Shown: positions 45,311 through 56,631 of the stretch, piece after piece | Layout: every line of letters begins with the position of its first letter | Numbering within the stretch: the first letter of the stretch is position 1 | Assembly (NCBI RefSeq): GCF_036711975.1 | Contig: NC_091976.1 | Location: 4,216,001-4,280,000 of the forward strand | Direction: 5' to 3' | Length of the DNA: 64,000 bases | Source: Onthophagus taurus | Lineage: Eukaryota > Arthropoda > Insecta > Coleoptera > Scarabaeidae | The notes under the pieces: model-generated | Databases searched by the model: none | What the model was told of the DNA's origin: nothing | The model's input: the letters and a program-made list of their open reading frames with translations, nothing else | Position numbers and translations under genes: made by a program

Positions 45311-46030
45311 ATAAGATACCCAACTATACTTGTTACCAGAAATTTTTGTTTTTAGTGACGCATCCCCTTTATTGATGTTCTATTGTTATTTAATCGTGTC
45401 GGCGATGTTAATGCTATTTTGTTTCCGAAAAAAGATAATGTCATTTGGAAGAAGCTTCTCTGACAGTGTTACCGGCTTTTTCACAATAAACTTTACAAAA
45501 ATGTCCCAATGGAGTCTTTCTTGTAATCTTTACTTTGAAAATTATCTATCAACAAACAGAAAATTGAAGATTTATTACAATTCGGTATTCCAAAGGTGAT
45601 GTGGAATATAGGTGTGTATGGATAAAGTAAGAACCTAAAATACCTAATTAAAAATCAAATGCAAAAAAAATTACAAAAACATTTAGTTGTCTCATTAGCC
45701 ACAATATTACATTTTTCAAATATTTTTGATGTATTATTAAATGTATATAATTCTTTTCTATGTTTATGTTTTAGGTGGAACTGAAACATGTTGAAGGATA
45801 GACACTAGAGATTCAAGGAATTAATTCTTTAATGATAATTAAAGAATATAATAAATGGAGACACTTAAATTTTTGAAGACAATGTTATAGTTCAACAGGT
45901 AATAGTTATTTTGTGAAAAACTTTGTTCCTAAATTATTCTACTTAAGATGATCATTTTGTATTGTAGAAAATGTAGAACAGAAATTATATTATGCATAAC
46001 AGGGTTCGTATGATTTGAATCAGTATTTAA

Positions 46031-48754
46031 CCCTCCAGTGAACGGGTGTTCCGAAAATCACACGAGCGAACGGGTGAGGCCTGTCAGGCCTATATTTGCA
46101 ATACATATAAAAAAAGAATTAAATAGATTTTTTAACTGTTTTTCAATTTAGAGTAAATTATAGTTAGTTTATTTCACCATGAGCCAATAAAATTAAAAAA
46201 TGTAAATATTAAGGTTAGGAATTTTGTTAAATTTAACAACACATATCATTTTGAACACTTTTATTTTAAACATTATTTACTGAGTTTTAAACAATAACAA
46301 GTATAAAAAGAAGTTATAAGTATACAGTTAACAAACTAATTTATAAAAAAAAACTATATCAAAATGTTTAAAATAGCCTCAACACAAAACAATGGACGGG
46401 AAAAAAGGTGATAATTTAGATTAATTTTTCTCTGTGCATTCGCGGCAACAAGCTGTAATATGATCCATGCACAACCAACACCTGCAAAATTTGCAAAAGT
46501 ATCGAGTCTTCCTTCGTTTACAATATTTACAGTAGCCCCGTTTATTGGGAGGGGGATCCTGCTGGTCTTCTGAAGCAGAGAGTCCTGATAAACGACCAGC
46601 TGTTTCACGAACTTTTCTTGGCAGGCGTGCATTTACAGCCCTTTGTCGCATGTTTTCTTTTAGTAAAGAAGTTCCTAGATTTTTTAAAAACATTCTTCGA
46701 CTTTTACTAAACTCACCATCAGGGTTGTTTGCTTTATAAATTATAAAAGCGTTAATCGCAGCGACGTTCATCAATCCATAAAATATGACCATAGGCCAAC
46801 GTCGTGTGTTTCTGACTGGATTGTATGCTGTTATCATTCGGTCGACAACATCTACACCACCTTTGGTCATATTATAAAAACTGACCACTTCTGGTTTAGC
46901 TTTTTCACCAGTACTTTGATCAATAGCAGTGTCATTATGCATTGACGAAATCAATAAAAAATTTTTTGATTTTTTTGAACGTATGAAACAGCCATCATGT
47001 CTTTACTAAAAGCAAATAGCGACGAATTCACTTTCCTGTTCTTTACCTGTGTTATTTCTAAAGGTAATTCCCTTCTGTTGGCCCGAATAGTTGCCACTAC
47101 AGTGAGGCGATGCTCTCGTATTAGCAAACTAGCTATTTTATATCCAGTAAACCAACGATCCATGGTTACATTTCGTCCAGATCCTGATAGGTGCATACAC
47201 ATCCTCTCTGTGACAGCAGCTATTGAATTATCGATTTTAAATGGGCCTTTGGGTTGAGTCCCTGCATAGATTTGTAAATGGGATGTGTAGAATGTCCTAG
47301 AATCGACCATTGAGAACACTTTTAAGCCGTATTTATTTGGCTTATTTGGGATATACATTGTAAATCTGCATCTCCCACGAAATGCAAGTAGCATTTCATC
47401 AAGGGTAACGTACTCCCCAACAGAATAGTGTACTTTGCACTGTTCATTGAACTTTATCATCATTTCCCTTACGGCAGCAAGATTGTCTTGGGATTTTCTG
47501 ACCTCTCTGGTGTTTGTGTCATCAAACCGTAGGCATCTCAACAAAAATTTAATCCTTCTTTGAGTCATTGCAGCAGGAAATATTTCGCATCCTAGGCCAT
47601 CGTCGCTATAAAATTCGTGTTTTCGTCCTCCATGCTGCGAACCTGCTAGATACAGCAGACCTAGTAATGCCATTATTTCAGTGGTATTTGTTTCCTTGTA
47701 GTCGTACTGATCTTGATATCTATTTGAAATTTTTGTGATATATAGATTAGTGTTTATTACAATGACATTCACGATTTCTTCGAAAAAATACATCCAACAT
47801 TGCATTGGCGTCTTTCCATTCTTTGCCAGTCCCAACACACCTGGAAGACGTGTTACAATGTTCCTTTGCCGCGTTCGAACATACAACGGTGCAGCTTCCT
47901 TACTCCATTTTGTCCCATCCTTTCCATAAAAGTACTTAGATCTGCTTCTTCGCAAAAGATTGGTTTGTTCTTCTACATCTGAAAACGACTCTTGCTCAGT
48001 ATCTGATCATGGTCACTTAGAAGGCTATGGTCTTCGTCGGCCAAAGATTCATTACCACTTTCAGTCAACTCTGAAAGTTCATTACTATTTACTTCATCGG
48101 CAAGGCGTTCTAACCTTTTTACCTCTCGTTCATATGAACACATATTGAAATAAAATAAACCTATAAGGGAGAGAAAAAAGAAAATACGTAAATATGCTTG
48201 ATATTTATATATAACTATAGAATTATTTACCTTCGATAATCCAAAAGAATTTAACAAACACTTATAATAACTTGTTTTTACGCCACTCTCTGGAAAACAA
48301 TTCACTAACAAAAGTAATAAACGACTGAACCACGTTTGTGTACAGAAGCCAAGTGGTGATGTTAGGGGAATCACGGACCGTTATACACTAGCGAAGTCAT
48401 TGTAAGAAGGGAATACCCCGAATTTAAATTTAGCAATTTGGAACTTATTGACAAAACAGAAAATTTAAAATTTACTTCTATATTTTTTTTAATTCTATCA
48501 AAAGAGTCATGAAAACACGTATTTGTTTTTTTATAAGATGTTACATGAGTGAACGGGTGAGGCCTATTAGGACATTTTTATTTTTTTTTTCAAAAAAATT
48601 GTCACATACTTTATTAGAAATTTTTATAAAAATTCGGGTTTTACTGTTTGTGAAAGGTACACGGAAGCCCACGGTGCCAAAATTTTTCTTACAAAAATTA
48701 CAGCAACATATAAGTATTGGGTGGACTCACAGGCCTCACCCGTCTACTGGAGGG
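46031..48754. mobile_element. piggyBac transposon with TTAA duplications
   Basis: TTAA at 46027-46030 and 48755-48758 flank inverted ends CCCTCCAGTgaACGGGTG (left) and CCCTCCAGTAGACGGGTG (right, read inward). A repeated GGTGAGGCCT block lies inside both ends (about 46073 and 48553). The 2,724-bp element carries one transposase gene on the minus strand. The layout is standard for piggyBac. Confidence 0.93.
46421..48143 (-). pseudogene. piggyBac transposase, two frameshifts
   Basis: The likely start is the ATG at 48143 (MCSYEREVKRLERLADEV), an acidic N-terminus. A one-base slip near 48005 leads into QESFSDVEEQTNLLRR and the long frame to 46951. The DDE_Tnp_1_7 core shows YVTLDEMLLAFRGR (D), NVTMDRWFTGYK (D) and, after a second slip near 46955, MTKGGVDVVDRMITAYN (D). 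The C-terminus is a cysteine-rich domain, CKYCKRRKTRYFCKFC and CWLCMDHI, which binds zinc and the element ends in this family. Two small indels stop function; otherwise well preserved, so the insertion looks young. Confidence 0.92.
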
Positions 48755-48758
48755 TTAA

Positions 48759-49110
48759 AAAATGATTTTAATCAATGATTTAATCAAGTAATTTTTTATA
48801 GTAATAATTTAATTTTGTTAATCAAAAGAAAAATGAAAATAAAAATATATTTTATTTAAAAACTGGTAAACCACACAATTAAATACTAAGACAAACAAAA
48901 ACAGTATATGGGGTGATTCACATAAGAACGGACACAGAGCAGGGACTTGTAGAGGATAATAAAGTAAGATGATTTAATGCAGCTTACCTCTATACTAAGT
49001 TGTACCCCTAAGGAGTTATAGGCTTTCAAAGTTGGGTCTTAAATTTTTAACACATTAAGCTAGAAAAATCAAGTTTGTATGTATATGTTATGAGTGTACC
49101 AAGGGTATTA
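48759..49110. other. AT-rich spacer
   Basis: GGGGTGATTCACATAAGAAC near 48911 looks like part of an insect transposon end, but no partner was found. Confidence 0.35.
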
Positions 49111-49116
49111 ATAATA

Positions 49117-50450
49117 GACTAGACTAATAATAATAATAATTCTTTATTTTCTCAATAAACATTCTAGAAAACGTCATTCGCTATAAGTTAATTGCAGAGA
49201 GTAATTTACGTCGGACTCCATAAATTCTTATATACTGTAGTAACAATTATTTAACAAAATACATTTAATACATCTACTGAACTCTCTTACATTCATAGCC
49301 CTTATTTGGGGTGGTAAATGATTATATAATTTAGCGCCAAAGTAATTTATAGCCTGCTGCGTGACTTTAAGGCGATGGTAGGGAATTTTTAACATGTCTT
49401 TACTTCTCGTGTTGTAATCGTGGTTTGTGGAATTAGTCTTAAAATCACTAACGCAATTATGTACATATTTCAAGGTGGCAAAAAGATAAGTACAAGGTAT
49501 AGTAAGTATTTTTAATTTTTGAAAGATTGTCTGCAGCTATCCGTATTTCTCAAACCACCCAATGCCCGCATGCAACGCTTCTGAAGGAGAAACACAGCCG
49601 ACGAGCCCCAGACAATTATTTCGTATGATGTCACAGAATGGAAACTCGCGAAATAGGCAATCCGAGCCACTTCCACAGACGCACACTCTTCTTCGCACTG
49701 TAAAGACCGCACTGTTAAACTTTTCGCAAAACTCGCTCACATGATTTGTCCACTTTAAATCGCTATTCACACTCACACCCAGGAATTTAACATTTTCCGC
49801 GTGATGACGATCGAAGAACTGCAATGTTGTCTTCTCGCAATTCAAGTGAAGCTTGTTCGTTACCATCCACTTCGTAACATTATCACCAAACGTGCCGAAT
49901 TTTCTTTGATATCCTCCATAGTTTTTCCAGTTGATATTAAGGAGGTGTCATCAGCATATAAATAACAGGAAGCTCCTAATAGATTGCTCGGCAAGTCGTT
50001 GATATAAATAGCAAACAGTATCGGTTCCAGCACCGAACCCTGAGGAACTCCATGTTCGCAGGGTTGCGCGCCATAAATTTCACCCCGCCATTTTACACAC
50101 TGCTGTCGGATAGATATGATGACAAAAGTTTATATGGAGTACCTCTTATTACTATTATTACTACCCATAATAATAAAGCTTTTCTAATAATATGGTGTGA
50201 TTTACGATATCGAACGGTCCACTCAAATCACAGCAGATAACCTCTACTTTTTCCTTATTGTCATGTGCTTGAATTATTATATTTACTAGTTCAATCAGTG
50301 CCATGATGGTAGAACGACCCTTCCTATATCCATGTTGTGCATCGCTGAGAATCTGTTGTCTTTCAAAGAATGTTGTTAACCTAGCTTTCATAATTTGCTC
50401 TAAAATCTTGGAGAATACCGGCAATATCGCTACACACAATAATGTCAATT
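49117..50450 (-). mobile_element. Non-LTR retrotransposon (Jockey/CR1-like), second copy, decayed
   Basis: The minus strand gives AILPVFSKILEQIMKARL, HGYRKGRSTIMALIEL and VICCDLSGPFDIVNHTILL, the early reverse transcriptase blocks with the first catalytic D. GVPQGSVLEPILFAIYINDL, then CYLYADDTSLI (catalytic YADD) and VKFLGVSVNSDLKW follow in other frames. The C-terminal part is HDYNTRSKDMLKIPYHRL and AINYFGAKLYNHLP. The tail is a TTATTATTATT run at about 49125-49140. Several frameshifts. It is related to, but distinct from, the copy at 35.1-36.2 kb. Confidence 0.82.
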
Positions 50451-50639
50451 AATATGTCTTTTTTCAATTTACTTAATTCCAAAGCAATATCACACGTACT
50501 AGCCATCTACAAGCGCCTGTAATATGAACCTAACAATTAAATAACAATAATGAAACTAATGTCATTAATAAAATTGACAAAAAAAATAAGAAAATTGGAA
50601 ATGTAAAAATTTCATTAAACAAAAACTAAACCTAAACAA

Positions 50640-50900
50640 TGCTATTTTTGTAAAAGCCCATAAAGGGGTAGGCATTGTTATATTAGATAAGAACATTTAT
50701 TTGCAGAAAACTTTTGATTGGTTTTGACTTTTTGGATAGAATAATTAGAAAAACTAGAGATATTATAAACAATTGTAAGGAGACTTTGACCGAGTTCACC
50801 CCTTTTCTCAGCAACACTATAAAACCTAATTTACCTTCTATATATTCTCTACCTAAACTCCATAAAGAACGAATGCCAACTGTGGGTATATATTGTGGAC
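50640..50900 (+). pseudogene. Penelope-like element reverse transcriptase, N-terminal fragment
   Basis: IFVKAHKGVGIVILDKNIYL at 50645-50705 and, in a shifted frame, PSIYSLPKLHKERMPTVGI at 50835-50890 match the start of Penelope-like reverse transcriptases, where a KADKGxxVV-type block precedes YGLPKxHK. The rest of the coding region is missing. Confidence 0.65.
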
Positions 50901-51377
50901 TATATACCCACACCAACTTATTAATTTTATATCAAATCCAAACAGATACACTTCACACTTTCTTTTTCTGTTAATAATTCAAATCAGTTTATAACTCCTC
51001 TCGCTCCGCCATGATGGTCACCTCAAGCACCTTACGCTATTTTTGAATCTCATCATTTTGACTTGTAAGTTTTTTTGTATTTTTAATTACTTCTATTCTA
51101 ATTTTTAATTATTATGTTTTAGATTATTCTTAAATAATTTTTTTTGTAACGCACCACGCTTTATCGTGACCTCCATTTTGAAGATTTCGTAACTTTAATA
51201 ACTCAGTTTCATTTTTTGGCAGTTTATCAAGACTTTTTGTTCAAATGTTCAATATTTCAAATTTTCAACATTTAAAACTTTTTCTGCTAGCTTTGCCTTT
51301 TGACAGTATGTCGTGTTCTTCGTCGTTTTCTATACTGTAATTTTATAATCGTTTTCGATTTTTCTAATTACTCTTAG

Positions 51378-51480
51378 GCTGATGATGAAGATTTATCTTT
51401 GAAACCGGTACCGATTTATATTAAAATGCATGCAAGGTAGAAATTCTAATCGAGTGTTTCATTTTATTCAATAATTTTAC
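51378..51480 (+). repeat. Penelope-like element 3' end (tentative)
   Basis: GCTGATGATGAAGATTTATC followed by GAAACCGGTACCG is typical of Penelope-like 3' regions. It lies about 480 bp after the coding scrap in the same orientation, consistent with one internally deleted copy spanning 50640-51480. Confidence 0.5.
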
Positions 51481-51723
51481 TTGCAACATGGATAACATTC
51501 GTAATATTCTAAAAGGTATATACTTTCCAATTATGCAAGAAAAAGATTGTATTTTTTGAAAATTTTACCCTGCTGTTCCCCCTTAAAAAATCTCTTTTCT
51601 TTGATTGACATTATTACAAATTTACAAATAATTGTCTTTGTAAAATAATAAAAGATAATTTTAAAAGTCTTATTTATCCGTTTTTAACAAGGTTTTTGTA
51701 TTTTTAAAAAACGTCAAGTTATC

Positions 51724-51951
51724 TTAGCTTGTAATACTTTTTAAGATAGTACTAAAGTCGATGTTATTGTCTTGGGCCCATTGTATTGCAGTTTCTAAAC
51801 ACTTAATTGCGTCAGCTTGCCTTCTTTTATTGGTTGTCTTTATATTATTGTGAACATCGGTTTTTTCTTCAGGAACAGTTCCTGAAATGAGGCGGTCAGA
51901 TGCAAAGGGATGTAAGGGACAAAATTCGGATTTAGAGAAAGTGAACTTCAT
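51724..51951 (-). CDS. Small hypothetical frame
   Basis: 75 codons from an ATG at 51951 (MKFTFSKSEFCPLHPFASD) to KSITS. The second half is charged and helical (DAIKCLETAIQWAQDNN). I do not recognise it. It could be the last exon of a DDE_1-type transposase, where an ALE-type helix is common, or chance. The surrounding DNA from 51500 to 53080 is AT-rich and otherwise unremarkable. Confidence 0.2.
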   Translation of the reverse strand: MKFTFSKSEFCPLHPFASDRLISGTVPEEKTDVHNNIKTTNKRRQADAIKCLETAIQWAQDNNIDFSTILKSITS

Positions 51952-53081
51952 AGTTAAAATCCTTTAGACAAATTAATGGACCAATGGAAAATATGATTTG
52001 AATTCTTTATTTGCTTGAACTGTATTAGCTGTTTTGGCTATAAAAGCTATAAAAGCTAAAACTATAAAATATTAAAATAATGATATAATATACATATTAA
52101 ATAATTAAATCGGTAATCAATCCAATGGTCTTAAATTGCTTCATTTTTCTAACCTATACATTATTACAATAATAAATTTAACATTTATTTAACTTATTTA
52201 ACTCTATTGTATGCATATGCATATTAAAATTTTGTTATACAAGTATATGCTTATTAATTATTAATATCATGTATATCTGTTATGTTACAGTGTCCTCAAT
52301 ATGCCGCTGGAACTATCAATACGATGATGCGTTTGAGTAAGCAGTTTTGAAAATCGCCAAGGCTAATCAGTGTTGAAGAAGCCGACAGTGACAATGATGG
52401 ATAACTGCATGACTACAATATGCTGACAGTACATGTTTTGTATAATATTTAATAGATCATTTAGTACAACTTCGTTTACTGGATTAATCAAACATTAAAA
52501 GTTCCTTTTACGTTAGCGTGTAGATATCATCAGATCAGCAATGCAGATAAATTTTGCTATTATTTTTACAATATGTTGCTGAGATATCTTAATAGTTTTG
52601 CATTCGCACTGTGCATATACGAATTACCCGTTTATGGTTGTGCTATGGATAGGTACCCAAGCGTTTTCTCAAGAATAATAGTAAAAGAGCATTTTTATCT
52701 CTTTCTTGCTATGAAACAAAGTGCTTCTTTGTAGAACGCATGTGTACGTGCAAATTGTTGTTTTTGTGATTGTTTTGTTGGTAGCTTCTTTTGTTGAAAT
52801 TGTTCGTTGCGTAGGGTGAAAAAACTTAAATGGTACAAATTCAAAAACAAATTGTAAGGTACAAGAGGGTAATAAGGGACACCTAAGAATTTTTTTAAAT
52901 TTTTTCCGAATGAAACTCGGAATAAAATATATTCGCTTATCAAACTATTTATAAAGTACAAAATGTAACTAAAATAACGTCGGTTGTATACATAGCAACC
53001 CTGTAAAAAAATATTATGTATTCAACATGTGTGGTCGTTATTCTCCGGCTCGGCTGAAAATAAAGCCCATGATTAACATTA

Positions 53082-53725
53082 CTACAGTTTTTTTGATTTA
53101 AACAAGACTTTTGCAACTGCTTGAGCCCTATAGTTTAAGGCCTTTTTTCTCGGCCTAGTACACTTTTTTTCTGGTAATTCAGGCGTTTTCAGTATATTAC
53201 TGAACGCATTTTTTTCATTTGATTTTGAAGGTCCAGGCAGATCTTCGGCTCTCTTTCGAGTTATGTTGCCCATCAAACGTGTACGAAGTACAGCCAAGGG
53301 TATGTTCGCGTCATCGTCAGAACTGGACTCCTGGTTGCCGACAGCAGGACTAGTTAACAAAGAAGTCGATGAAGTTTGATTTTCAACAGGCCTACATACC
53401 GAAGACGCCACGTGGTGCATACGCCACGTCTGGAATAGCTCGAGGGTTGAAAGGGTATATGCCAGTAACTCTAAAGCCACTGGTAATGTTGGCTACGGAC
53501 ATACACTTTTCCCATACCGGTGTAAATATATGTGAAAATCTGTCTTTAGTCAGCTTACGATCTGGTGTTTGATCCCAATACGTCATCAACTCCTCGTCCC
53601 AGAAATGTTCAAAGGACCTAAACACTGCTCGATCCAGCGGCTGCAATTCATGGGTATTGCTAGGTAAACAAAACAGAAGAATCTCCAATTCTTCAGCCTT
53701 CTGTGCAACCATCATATCAAGATGC
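53082..53725 (-). pseudogene. pogo/Tigger-like DDE_1 transposase, C-terminal half
   Basis: From the LTR junction at 53725 the minus strand reads HLDMMVAQKAEELEILLFCL, then THELQPLDRAVFRSFEHFWD, the conserved region after the second catalytic residue of pogo/jerky-type DDE_1 proteins. GFRVTGIYPFNPRAIPDVAY follows. A frameshift near 53400 leads to a serine-rich tail with a basic KKCTRPRKKA end and a stop at 53082. The N-terminal half with the CENP-B-like domain and first aspartate is missing. The gene stops exactly at the copia LTR. Confidence 0.8.
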
Positions 53726-53917
53726 TATTATGGGTTATAATTGAAACTCTGCTTTTTATTAAGAACGTAGTTTAATTAAAACTTGTTATTGTAATTTTAC
53801 AGCACGCTCGGTTTTTCTCGCTTACGGCTTACTTTTTTTACTTATTCATAGATACCAACCTAACAACAATACTTTAAAAGTCCCTAGAATTAGTTACATT
53901 ACATTTTATATCTAACA
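53726..53917 (-). repeat. Copia A 3' LTR
   Basis: 192 bp, about 95% similar to 56442-56631 and in the same orientation. On the minus strand it starts TGTTAGATATAAAATG. A polypurine tract (TTGAGGCGGCG) lies directly before it at 53918-53928, which fixes it as the 3' LTR. Confidence 0.9.
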
Positions 53918-53928
53918 CGCCGCCTCAA

Positions 53929-55260
53929 CTAATAATCATTTACAACACAATTATTAAGTTGACATTCATTTTTCAAAATAGCTTTTCTTAAAGTAATGAA
54001 CTTTTGTTTACCTAACGGTTTTGTTAATAAATCAGATACATTTTTATCGCTACTAACGTATTTTACAATTATTTCTTTTTTCTCACACAAATCCTTTATA
54101 AAATGAAATCGTATATCTATATGTTTACCTCGCTTAGAATTTTCAAAAGTGTTCATCATTGATATTGCACTAAGATTATCAACATTGAGTACAACCGGTA
54201 CAATATCTATAATCTATAGTGTCCTTTCCCACAAATTCTGATAGAATTCCCTTTAAGTTTATAAGTTCTTGTGCTGCTGCACTTGCCGCTATATATTCGG
54301 CCTCCATTGAGGACAAGGCAACACAATTTTGCTTCTTAGAATGCCAGGCTATTGGATTACCTGAATGATAACACATAAATCCACTTACACTTCTTGTTTT
54401 CTTGTCTCCAGCCCAATCTGCATCGCTATAAGCTTCTATTTGATTAGTTCCCTTTTTAAACTCTAATCCAAAATCTTTTGTATTGCTTAGGTAACGTAAT
54501 ACCCTTTTTCCAGCTTGCCAAAGCTTACCTGTCGGTTTATCTAGATAACGACTTAAATATGAAGCTGCATAAGATAAATCAGGTCTTGTTGTTACCGCAA
54601 TATACATTATGCTACATATTAAACGACGATATGGAACATGTTCATCTACTAAATCATCTTCGTAAGTAAAGTTCTGTTCCATTGGTGTAGAAATTGTTCT
54701 AGAATTTTCCATATTAAATTCTTTCAACAATCGGTTTATTGCCTTTGATTGATTTACTTTAAGTCCACTTTCCGTCTCTTTAATGTCCATTCCCAAGAAC
54801 GATATTTTATCCTTAAATACTTTAACATTTAATTCCATTTGTAAACTTACTATTAATTTTTCTATTTCTTCTTCTTCCCCAGTAATGAGTCCGTCATCAA
54901 CAAATAATACCAGGTATACTCCTTTCTTACAATATAGACAAAAATCATGATTAGATCGATAGAATCCCAATTTTGTCATAATCTCTGTAAATTTGTGATT
55001 CCACACTTTCGGTGGTGCATTTCTCAATCCGTACAATGCTCTATTTAATCTACCTATTTTCTTACTTGAATTTACGCCCTCTGGTAAGTATATATACACT
55101 TCTTTTTCTAAACTGCTGTTTAAAAACGCCGTTGGAACATCTATCTGTCGTAAAGTCCAATCATTATGTTTTGATATAGATAGAAATAATCTTACTGTTG
55201 ACATTCTACAGACAGGTGCATAATTGAACTCTAAACCTTTTAATCGACTAATTTTGCTCG
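53929..55260 (-). pseudogene. Copia A reverse transcriptase and RNase H
   Basis: Begins mid-domain with EFNYAPVCRMSTVRLFLSI and QIDVPTAFLNSSLEKEVY. It continues through LNRALYGLRNAPPKVWNHKF, the catalytic LVLFVDDGLITG and the FLGMDIKETE block. RNase H follows (IEAYSDADWAGDKKTRSVSG, LSSMEAEYIAASAAAQE). A frameshift near 54180 separates the RNase H end, with NTFENSKRGKHIDIRFHFI, stopping at 53929. The catalytic pair FVDD is intact. The N-terminal fingers are lost in a deletion that joins integrase sequence to this part. Confidence 0.88.
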
Positions 55261-55384
55261 AATCATGTTTAGTAGGGTTCTATTCATTCGTTCACTCTTT
55301 CCATTCATTTGAGGACTATAACTCATTGTATACTCAACTTTAATTCCATTTCCATTGGAATAGTTCTTAAAATTATTTGATGTG
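55240..55384 (-). pseudogene. Copia A integrase core scrap
   Basis: The minus strand reads YTMSYSPQMNGKSERMNRTL and ends AKLVD before a stop. This is the last part of the copia integrase core, where the E of the DDE triad lies in the NGxxER block (GKSERMN). It is fused upstream to the protease start and downstream to the reverse transcriptase by deletions. Confidence 0.8.
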
Positions 55385-56369
55385 AATTCTCAAAAAAGCT
55401 TTTGAAACATCTCCATTGGCAATATGAACTGTAACTTCGTGTTCTAATTCGGTAACATCTTTCATGAATTCTTCTAATTCTTCCTTTACGAAATGATTAC
55501 TTGCCCCGGAATCCAACACAAAAATATTATTTTTAAATATGTTCTTTTGATTACAAAAATTTGCTGCTACCAGTACAATGTCATCTTTTGCTGCATTAGC
55601 TTCCTCTTTCTTTTGAAAACCTCTACCTCTTCCTCGAAAACCGCCTCTTCCTCGATAACCACTTCTTCCTCGATTACTTCTTTGTTTTACATTGGACCGT
55701 TTTGGACATTGGGCTTTAAAATGTTCTTTACTTCCACATATGAAACATCCTGTATCTGCTCGTAAACCAAATGCTTCACTTGGTTTTTCTTCTACTTTAG
55801 TCTTTTGCTTCAATTCCTCATCCAATAGACGAGCCTTAACGAAATCCATTTTTACTTCGGATACTGTTTCCAAAGCAGTTATAACAGTTATACTTATCGG
55901 GTAATGATGATAATAAATGGCAAACTCGATCTGTTTCGTCAATTGTTGAACCCAAATCTTGTAAATCTCTAATAATTGTATCAAAGTTTAAGAAATGATC
56001 TTCTAAGCTCTCATTAATACCAGATTTTAAATTAAACAATTTTCTCCATAACGTCAGTTTTGTAAATGAACTTGTTCTAACAAATACATCTTTTAATGCA
56101 CTTATTTGCTCTTTAGCAAACTTACAATCTTTGATAATATCCAAATGTTTGTCCGATACTCCCTGGATTATAAATGACTGAGCCTTAGCATCTTGCACCA
56201 AAAATAATTTCTTCTCTTCCGAATTAGTAGGTGGATCTTGATCAATGACGTTTGCGCATTGTTCTTTTCTTAAAATTGCGATAATTCGAAATTTCCAATT
56301 ATTAAAATTGTTGGCTGTCAGAATTGGAACCGTTACGTACGCGTTCGACATGTTTCTAACCTCAATCTT
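55373..56369 (-). pseudogene. Copia A gag and protease start
   Basis: Starts at the ATG at 56354 region (MSNAYVTVPILTANNFNNWK), typical of copia gag with an NF-xW start and ESLEDHFLNFDTIIRDL. A frameshift near 55880 leads to KMDFVKARLLDEELKQK, then the zinc knuckle CFICGSKEHFKAQC (CX2CX4HX4C). An arginine-glycine rich stretch follows. The protease active site is FVLDSGASNHF near 55500. The frame ends soon after, at the deletion. Confidence 0.87.
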
Positions 56370-56423
56370 TTCGCCTCTTCGACTCAATAACTACCGCGGT
56401 TAATTGTTTACTTGCGACCACTC

Positions 56424-56441
56424 GCGACTGGGCCCATAACC
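56424..56441 (-). promoter_or_regulatory. Copia primer-binding site, initiator tRNA-Met half-molecule type
   Basis: Immediately after the 5' LTR the minus strand reads GGTTATGGGCCCAGTCGC. This complements the anticodon region of initiator tRNA-Met rather than its 3' end, as in Drosophila copia, where a cleaved half-tRNA primes reverse transcription. Confidence 0.88.
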
Positions 56442-56631
56442 TATTATGGGTTATAATTGAAACTCTGCTTTTTTTAATAAGAACGTAGTTTAATTAAAAC
56501 TTGTTATTGAAATTTTACAGCACGCTCGATTTTTCTCGCTTACAGCTTACTTGACTTATTCATAGATACCAACCTAACAATAATACTTTAAAAGTCCCTA
56601 GAATTAGTTACATTACATTTTATATCTAACA
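56442..56631 (-). repeat. Copia A 5' LTR
   Basis: 190 bp, partner of 53726-53917. It is followed on the minus strand by the primer-binding site. Confidence 0.9.

Larger units (their letters stand above)
53726..56631 (-). mobile_element. Copia-type LTR retrotransposon A, internally deleted
   Basis: Two LTRs of 190-192 bp enclose a shortened interior of about 2.5 kb: primer site, gag, zinc knuckle, start of protease, a scrap of integrase, then reverse transcriptase and RNase H. Most of protease and integrase is deleted. The LTRs are 95% alike, so insertion was not very recent. The 5-bp flanks differ (TATCT before the 5' LTR, GCATC after the 3' LTR) and belong to different elements, which argues for recombination rather than a simple insertion. 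Confidence 0.88.

Noticed and set aside
45330-45599. 89-codon frame near the repeat copy B
   Set aside because: Hydrophobic but with no recognisable family; the position next to repeats and AT-rich composition make chance likely.
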